A stretch of 64,000 nt of DNA from Petunia secreta (Eukaryota > Streptophyta > Magnoliopsida > Solanales > Solanaceae). Shown in pieces: positions 58,037-64,000 of the stretch. The notes below the pieces were generated by a model. The model did no database searches. It was not told where the DNA came from and saw only the letters and a list, made by a program, of their open reading frames with translations. Location: contig JARKIP010000099.1 of the NCBI GenBank assembly GCA_029990175.1, forward strand, positions 186,001 to 250,000. Direction: 5' to 3'. The stretch's first letter is position 1. Every line of letters starts with the position of its first letter. The translations under genes were made by a program, and so were the position numbers.

Positions 58037-58395
58037 GATGGAAAAGTTAGAGTTTGTGTTGATTATCGTGATCTCAACAAAGCAAGTCCAATAGATAATT
58101 TTCCATTGCCGAATATTCATATCCTTATTTATAGCTGTGCAAAACATGAGCTTCAGTCTTTTGTTGATTGTTTTGCTGGTTATCCCCAGATTCTAATGGA
58201 TGAAGATGATTCTGAAAAGACCGCTTTCATCACACCTTGGGGTGTATTTTGTTATAGAGTTATGCGTTTTGGTTTGAAGAACGCCGGGGCAACATCTATA
58301 AGAGCGATGACAACTCTTTTCCATGATATGATTCATAAAGAGTTGAAGTCTATGTAGATGATGTTGTTATCAAGTCAAAGAAGAAAGAAGATCAT
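58037..58395 (+). pseudogene. Ogre reverse transcriptase, continuation after the insertion
   Basis: RT resumes in the same codon context as at 29620: GKVRVCVDYRDLNKASP, then FPLPNIHILI, a DCFAGYPQI block, TAFITPWGVFCYRVMRFGLK and NAGAT. A 1 bp loss near 58350 breaks the frame just before the catalytic VYVDDVVIKSK (about 58350-58380), which is otherwise intact. Confidence 0.9.
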
Positions 58396-59238
58396 TTGAC
58401 CGACTTGAGAAAGTTCTTCAACTGCCTCCGAAGGTATAATTTGAAGCTTAATCCTGCAAAATGTGCATTTGGTGTTCCCGCCGGTAAGATGTTGGGTTTT
58501 ATTGTAAGCCGGAGGGGTCTAGAATTGGATCCGTCTAAAATCAAGACTATCCAAGACTTGCCTCCTCCGAAGAGCCGAAAAGATGTGATGAGCTTTCTTG
58601 GCCGTTTGAATTACATAAGCCGCTTCATTGCGCAATCCACGGTTATTTGTAAACCAATAATCAAGCTGTTGAAGAAAGATGATGTTACTGAATGGACGGA
58701 AGACTGTCAAAAGGCTTTTGATAGGATAAAGGAGTATATATCCAATCCGCCTGTGTTAGTCCTTCCTGAACCTGGAAGACCGTTGATTTTATATTTGTCC
58801 ATCTCAAAAAATACATTTGGATGTGTCTTGGGGCAACATGACAAGACCTGGAAGAAAGAGCAAGCCATTTATTATCTAAGTAAGAAGTTCACCCCTTATG
58901 AAGCCAAGTATACTCTTTTGGAGCGAACTTGTTGCACTTTGACTTGGACCACACAAAGGTTAAGGCACTATCTCTCTTCATATACAACTTATCTCATCTC
59001 AAGGATGGATCCTTTGAAATATATCTTCCAAAAGCCGATGCCCACGGGGAAATTAGCAAAATGGAAGATTCTGTTGAGTGAATTTGACATAGTCTATGTC
59101 ACTCAAAAGGCGGTAAAGGCACAAGCATTGGCGGATCATTTAGCTAAAAATCATGTTGATGACAACTATCAGCCATTAAGAACTTACTTTCCAGATGAAA
59201 AAGTCTTGTTTCTGGGTGAAGACATCTCTTCTGAATAA
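58396..59238 (+). pseudogene. Ogre RT thumb and RNase H
   Basis: A 280-codon open frame runs from LNPAKCAFGVPAGKMLGFIV through FLGRLNYISRFIA, the RNase H start LILYLSISKNTFGCVLGQ, IYYLSKKFTPYEAKYTLLE and WKILLSEFDIVYV, to the linker ending near LGEDISSE. This is the best-preserved coding stretch of the Ogre copy. A stop at 59236 precedes the second RNase H. Confidence 0.9.
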
Positions 59239-59752
59239 GATGGTTGGCGTCTTTTCTTTAACGGAACAGCAAATTTCAAAGGTGTTGGTATTGGAGCTGT
59301 CTTAATTTCTGAAACGATTCAGCATTATCCTGTTTCGGCCAAGCTCAGATTTCCATGCACTAACAACATGGCTGAATATGAAGCATGCATTTTGGGTCTT
59401 CGATTGGCAGTTGATATGGATATTCAAGAGCTTTTAGTGATCGGGGATTCTGACTTGTTGATTCACCAAGTGCAAGGCGAATGGAACACCAAGAATGCAA
59501 AGATTCTTCCTTATTTGCATTGTGTCCAGGAATTGTGCAAAAGGTTTGCAAAGATTGAGTTCAGGCATGTTCCAAGAATTCAAAATGAGTTTGTCGATGC
59601 TTTGGCAATTTTATCTTCCATGATCCAGCATCCAGACAAGAATTATATTGATCCTATTGAAATTGAATTACATGATAAGCCGGCTTATTGTTTCTAAGTT
59701 GATGAAGAACGAGATGGCCATCCATGGTATTATGATATCAAGAATTATCTCA
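59239..59752 (+). pseudogene. Ogre second RNase H (aRNH), truncated tail
   Basis: DGWRLFFNGTANFKGVGIGA (a usual second Asp appears as Asn), then NNMAEYEACILGLRLA, VIGDSDLLIHQV and EFVDALAILSSM identify the second RNase H. After a stop at 59695 the linker reads VDEERDGHPWYYDIKNYL and is cut at about 59752, where LINE sequence begins. Integrase would have followed. Confidence 0.88.
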
Positions 59753-61325
59753 AGATTTGCATTATAAAGACAGTTCTTACGACTACATCCTAACCTTCTA
59801 CCCTAATCCTCGACCTCCACGCTTTCCTATCAAGGGTCATGTCCTCAGTGATCTGGAGGTGAGCCAAATTCTGACGAATCATCTCGGCCCAATTCTTCTA
59901 CCTCTACCTCTCCATAGACCCATCATTACCAACCTCTCGCGTCTTCTCACTAGAGCATATGTGCTCGTTCTTTTCACATGGCCGAACCATCGCAGCCTCG
60001 CTTCTCGTATCTTGTCCGCCACTGTGGCCACTCCTACCTTGTCATGAATGACCTCATTCCTAATCTTATCCATCCTCATTTGGTCACACACCCATCTAAG
60101 CATTCTCATTACTTCTACACCCATCTTCTGAATGTGTGTGGTCTTAACTGGCCACCACTCTGCTCTGTACAATATAGCTAGTGTAACTATCGCTTCATAA
60201 AATTTACGTGTTAGTCTAGGTGCCACTTTCTTATCGCATAAGACAGCGGACGCGAGTCTACACTTTATCCAGCCTGCCCTTATACGATGAGTGACATCCT
60301 CATTAATTTCTCCATTGCCTTGAAGGGTTAAGCGAAGATACTTGAAACTTCTCTTCTGGGAATGACATGAGAATCAAGCATCACGTCTAGCTCTAACTCC
60401 TGAGATGCCTCACTAAAATTGCACTCAATATATGCTGATTTAATCCTGCTCGGGTTGAAACCTTTAAACTCTAGGTTATGTCTCAAAACCTCCAGCTTAT
60501 CATTAATTCTGCCACGAGTCTCATCGATCAAAAACTATATCATTTGCAAATAACATACACCATGGTCCTCCTCTTGGATGCTTTGTGTCAATTCATCTAT
60601 CACTAGAGCAAATAAAAATAAACTAAGCGTTGATCCCTGGTTTAACCCCATCTCAACTGGAAAGTGGTCAGAGTCACCTCCAACTGTTCTCACACGAGTC
60701 TTGGCATCATCGTACATGTCTTTAATCGCGCTGATATATGCCATCGGCACACCTTTAGATTCCAAGGATTTCCACAAAATCTCCCTTGGGACTTTTTCAT
60801 AAGCCTTCTCTAGGTCAATAAACACCATATGAAGTCCTTTTCTTATCCCTATAGAGCTCAATCGACCTCCTCAGAAGGTGGATAGCTTTCGTAGTCGATC
60901 GCATGGGCATGAATCAACATTTATTCTCCAAAATTATCACATCTCTCCTCAACCACCCTCTCCCAGACTTACATGGTGTAACTTAATAGTTTGATGCCCC
61001 TATAATTGTTGCAATTTTGAACATCGCCCTTGTTTTTGTACAACCGAATCATAGAACTCCACCTTCATTCTTCAGGCATCTTTGTCGTCTTTAGGGTGAC
61101 ATCAAACAACGCAGTCAACCAGGTCAAACCTGCTACACCTGTACTCTTCCAAAATTCCACTGGGATCTCTTCAGACCCGATCACTCTTCCCCTTCCCATC
61201 TTACGAGTTATCACCTGAACCTCTTTAAATCCAATACACCTATAGTGCCCTAAATCAGGGCAGCTCCCTGAGTGCTCTAGATGACTGAGCACAATAATTT
61301 TGTCCCTCTCTTCATTTAGAAGTCT
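59753..61325 (-). mobile_element. 5'-truncated RTE-type LINE
   Basis: On the minus strand, RT domain blocks run in order: RVIGSEEIPVEFWKSTG (about 61170), YKNKGDVQNCNNYRGIKLLS (about 61000), VFIDLEKAYEKVPREILW (about 60820), MGLNQGSTLSLFLFAL (about 60640), the degenerate end of the FADD motif (about 60535), then the C-terminal DKVGVATVADKIREARLRWF (about 60040) and WRSRIRVEG stop (about 59805). The catalytic FADD region and several frames are broken. The family order and C-terminal GHVKR motif fit plant RTE LINEs. The 3' end joins Ogre sequence at about 59752. A target duplication was not identified. Confidence 0.85.
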
Positions 61326-61766
61326 ATGATCCCAGAATAGTGTATGAGGATTTTTTTTATTTTTTTTATTTTCTTGCATTAGGAGGTCGATGTAGAGCTT
61401 GGACATTGTTATTGGTGATGTAAGAATAGTAGGTGATAGAGCTGTGTCGATAGAGTTTCGATAGATGTGGAAATTCAAGTTGGTGATGCAATTGATCACT
61501 GTTTAAGTTCTCTATGGGTTAGTTTAAGGCCTTAAAATAGTTAAATTTGAACATGGGGATAGAGACCTAATCGTCAGAAGTGAAGAATACAGTATTTTGT
61601 CCAAAGCAGTGGCCTAGTACTTTGGAAAAAAATCTAGACTAGTTTATATAGTTCAAGAGCTATTTTGAACCCTTTAATTTGTAAACAAATGCCACATGTT
61701 GGAAGTTTTTTGTCATTAGTCAACAAAGGAAAATCAAACCAATTATTTTAATGGTAGTAATAGATA
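61326..61766. other. Unassigned AT-rich DNA beyond the LINE
   Basis: No coding signal or recognised repeat. Ogre sequence does not resume here, so either the LINE insertion or a later deletion removed the rest of the Ogre copy. Confidence 0.5.
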
Positions 61767-62007
61767 TTCCCTCCGTTCTAAAATGGTTGTCATAGTTTGA
61801 TTTGGAGCGGAGTTTAAAAAATGCGGTAAGACTTTTTGAACTTGTGGTCCAAAATAAGCCATACATAAATATGTGGCTATAATAATACTTTCATTAAGGG
61901 TAAAGTAGTAGTTTCAACTCAAAAATATTTTCAAATTTAGAATTGTGTCATTTTGTTTTGAACGGACTAATAAGAAAATAGCACCATCTATTTTGGAACG
62001 GAGGGAG
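61767..62007. mobile_element. Stowaway MITE, 241 bp
   Basis: The TIRs are ttccctccgttctaaaat on the left and ctccctccgttccaaaat on the complementary right end. They are flanked by TA at 61765-61766 and 62008-62009. CTCCCTCCGT termini with a TA target are the definition of plant Stowaway (Tc1/mariner) MITEs. There is no coding capacity. Confidence 0.95.
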
Positions 62008-62555
62008 TATAACCCCAATTAATGGATGATAACGTTGTTATACTTTGAAAAGTCTAAGGTAAATTTGGACATTTTTGCTTCAATTCATTTGTGCTTGTTC
62101 ATTCAGAACTCACTTAATATGTTGCACCATTTTTTGTGCTTAAACCAAGCAGAAAACATAACTAGTTAAACTTTTGGCATATGCTTAATAGGTACTCTTT
62201 CTTGGTGGGTAGTTGTCAACTCGAAATTAGTTTACGTGGCATAAAATGAAACTAATTATCTCAGATGAGAGATAAATTATATATGATGTCACATAAACTT
62301 GTTTTCTAGAAGGACATGATTCCAAATATAAAATACACCAAATAACTCAAACGTTGTTTAGCTCATTTCATTCCCTGCAAAGGATCTGTCGACATCAAGT
62401 CTAAGCATAAGAGCTTTGGAATGACTATTAACTCAAAAAATCACTACTAATTCATTAATCTATATTTCTTGAGGTAAAAAACTTTTCTTATAATATCGGG
62501 GCCAGTTCGATGGTAAGACCAGTAAGGCTTGTGCTTTAGGCCCCGTAATTATGGA

Positions 62556-62819
62556 CAGTGGCGAATTACCATTTTAGTGCTTGAGCATCCATTAACTTCG
62601 GAACTAAGTGTATATAGTTGTATAGAAAATACTGAGGAAATAATATAAATAATTAACGAGCACCTATGGAACCATATGTGTGATAGATGATTTGATTAAT
62701 GGGAGGGTGCTGGAGACTTTGCTACTAAAGGGTCAAGTATTCAAGTTCACCTCAAACTAATTTTTTTTAAGGCGGATTATTTCTTTTTCTCTAACTATTA
62801 TTAAGCACCTACGACTATG
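62556..62819. mobile_element. Probable hAT-type MITE, about 264 bp
   Basis: The ends are CAGTGGCGAA on the left and, on the complementary right end, CATAGTCGTAGG. They are flanked by attatgga (62548-62555) and attatggg (62820-62827), an 8 bp TSD with one mismatch. It resembles the CAGTGGCGGA MITEs of Solanaceae, but the TIRs are weak. Confidence 0.5.
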
Positions 62820-62974
62820 ATTATGGGGCCCCTATTTTTAGCAGAATATCTTATATTGCCCAGATCTCCCTAACTCATAAGCATAAATGTTCAGTGACAA
62901 AAAAAATCCTAATGAGAGCCCAAATGGAAAATCAAAAGGGACAATTACATTGAGAGACATCGCACTCATGAAAA

Positions 62975-63865
62975 TTATCAAAAAAGTCCCTATTTTGCTA
63001 CCTTACCCGACATAGCACCCCCTCCCTTTTTTTTATTTTTTCTTTCACTCTATAGCACCCCCCTATTTAAAGGAGAAATACCCTAGCCCCCATTTTCTTC
63101 ACTTTTTTCATAAAAATCCGTTGAGATCTACTAGTTGTTTGTTTAAATTTTTGTTTAATATTTAGATCTAGTATTTTTCTTGTATAAAACTATATAGATC
63201 TTGGATATTTGTTAAGCTTTTCTGTAAAATCTGCCCAAAGCACTGTTTAAAATTATTTTTGTGAGTTTATACAATTTTATACAAGTTTATACAATTCTAT
63301 CAACGTGTATAAAAATGTATAAATTTGTATATGTACGTATTGACAGTGTATAAACACATTCTATGCATTTTTATAAATTTTTATAAAGTTGTATATGCGT
63401 GTACAAACAATGAATAAAGTTGTATAAATTTCAGATTTGTGCACTATTTATGGATGTTTATATAAATTTTATATTTTTTGTGTATATTTTTGTATTTTTC
63501 TTCTTGCATACATATTTTTCTATGTATTTACATGTATAATTTATTATTTTGATAGATTTAGGTATATAAAATTATCAAAAAATAATTATTTAAGCAAATC
63601 CACCAATAAAATAAGGAATCCGGCGAGATCCGGTGAAATTTCAGTTTTTCGGCCACCGGCTCGATTTCCGGTGGCAGGCCAGTGGTGGTAGAGGGTGGGG
63701 AGTGGCTCCTAGGGGTTTTAGTTCAAATGGGTGCTATGTTATGTAATTTTAAAAATAAGGGGGTGCTATGTTGTGTAATTTAAAAATAAGGGGGTGCTAT
63801 GAATGAAATGTGGTCCCTCATTTGTAATTTTGTGTTGTGGGCTGCCTAGTTTTGAAATTCTCCCA
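62975..63865 (-). mobile_element. Non-autonomous TIR-type element, family copy 2
   Basis: Opposite orientation to 1330-2415. Both ends carry catagcacccccttatttt-like words in inverted orientation (63014-63072 on the left; 63720-63800 on the right, as three direct copies). Outside these lie gaaaattatcaaaa (left) and gagaatttcaaaac (right, complementary strand). The interior has tgtataaa-rich sequence and the ccggtggc patch. There is no transposase. A MULE-type origin is possible but unproven. Confidence 0.6.
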
Positions 63866-64000
63866 AATCAAAATAAAAACAGAAATATTTACTTACTGTT
63901 AAGCAATGTGCAACCATTCGTCATCTTTCATAGTATAGCTACTTATAAAACTTTATTCACGGGGACAATAACCAAATGACTTTTGACTCAAACATTAGAA
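63847..64000. repeat. Window-terminal direct repeat, copy 2
   Basis: Matches 12-165 in the same orientation with three substitutions and runs off the window end. How far the homology continues cannot be seen. Confidence 0.85.

Larger units (their letters stand above)
18014..59752 (+). mobile_element. Ogre-type Ty3/gypsy retrotransposon, 3'-truncated and split by nested insertions
   Basis: Parts present are a 4.5 kb 5' LTR (18014-22517), a tggcgactccgttgggga primer site, an extra ORF before gag, gag, protease with a G-patch-like segment, an intron, RT (split at 29620/58037), RNase H and a second RNase H. A very long LTR, that primer-site type, ORF1 upstream of gag and an intron between protease and RT are the described hallmarks of Ogre elements. 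The copy ends at about 59752 inside the region after the second RNase H, where a LINE begins; integrase and the 3' LTR are absent. Many stops and frameshifts show decay. Removing the insert between the gatgg repeats (29616-29620 and 58037-58041) restores continuous RT. Confidence 0.88.

Noticed and set aside
1..64000. Terminal repeats as evidence of a circular molecule or a terminally redundant genome
   Set aside because: The copies differ at three sites and belong to a dispersed element end. The content is plant nuclear retrotransposon DNA with introns.
1..64000. tRNA, rRNA, CRISPR arrays, bacterial operons
   Set aside because: None is visible; repeated blocks are transposon or microsatellite in nature.

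Overview
This is a plant nuclear window, most likely from the Solanaceae (Nicotiana-like). That is an inference from the repeat types: a Tat-lineage Ty3/gypsy element with an antisense gene, an Ogre-type element with a 4.5 kb LTR, a Tekay/Del-type chromovirus with minisatellite-rich 3.1 kb LTRs, Stowaway and hAT MITEs, and split intron-bearing genes. No prokaryotic features, rRNA, tRNA or CRISPR were seen. The window is gene-poor and repeat-rich. The only host-type coding loci are three small damaged ones: a secreted cysteine-rich (defensin-like) peptide gene at 5.2-5.9 kb, its pseudogene paralogue at 8.8-9.5 kb, and a cold-shock-domain glycine-rich zinc-knuckle protein pseudogene at 6.5-7.1 kb.

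Layout. 0-4.6 kb: repeat debris (copia RNase H tail, a TIR element, a copia-type LTR, a 5'-truncated poly(A) retroposon with a 14 bp target duplication). 4.8-9.5 kb: a diverged tandem duplication carrying the cysteine-rich gene, with a 976 bp hAT element between the copies. 9546-17817: a complete but degenerate Tat LTR retrotransposon (TSD tatag) that split the second duplicate. Its sense strand holds decayed protease-RT-RNase H-second RNase H-integrase. Its antisense strand holds a gene I could resolve into five exons with four introns of 76-79 bp. 18014-59752: an Ogre-type retrotransposon with a long LTR, an extra ORF before gag, gag, protease, a 253 bp intron, RT, RNase H and a second RNase H. 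It is cut inside RT by about 28.4 kb of nested insertions, and its integrase and 3' LTR are missing.

The nest inside Ogre RT: an Athila-like, non-autonomous gag-only element (minus strand, TSD gatgg) went in first. A Tekay/Del chromovirus (minus strand) then landed in that element's 5' LTR. Later a composite segment (about 36 bp of Ogre RT + the whole Athila-like element + about 2.1 kb of chromovirus LTR) was triplicated head-to-tail (units of 7217, 7231 and 7212 bp) through a 4 bp gtta microhomology. The units are nearly identical, so this is the youngest event visible.

59.7-64 kb: a 5'-truncated RTE-type LINE that ends the Ogre copy, a 241 bp Stowaway MITE, a probable hAT MITE, and a second copy of the TIR element seen near 1.3 kb. 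The last 154 bases repeat bases 12-165 with three mismatches. I found no new enzymatic or defence system. The most notable items are the antisense spliced gene, the composite triplication, the fold-back LTR of the Athila-like element, and the reciprocal lesions in the duplicated cysteine-rich gene.
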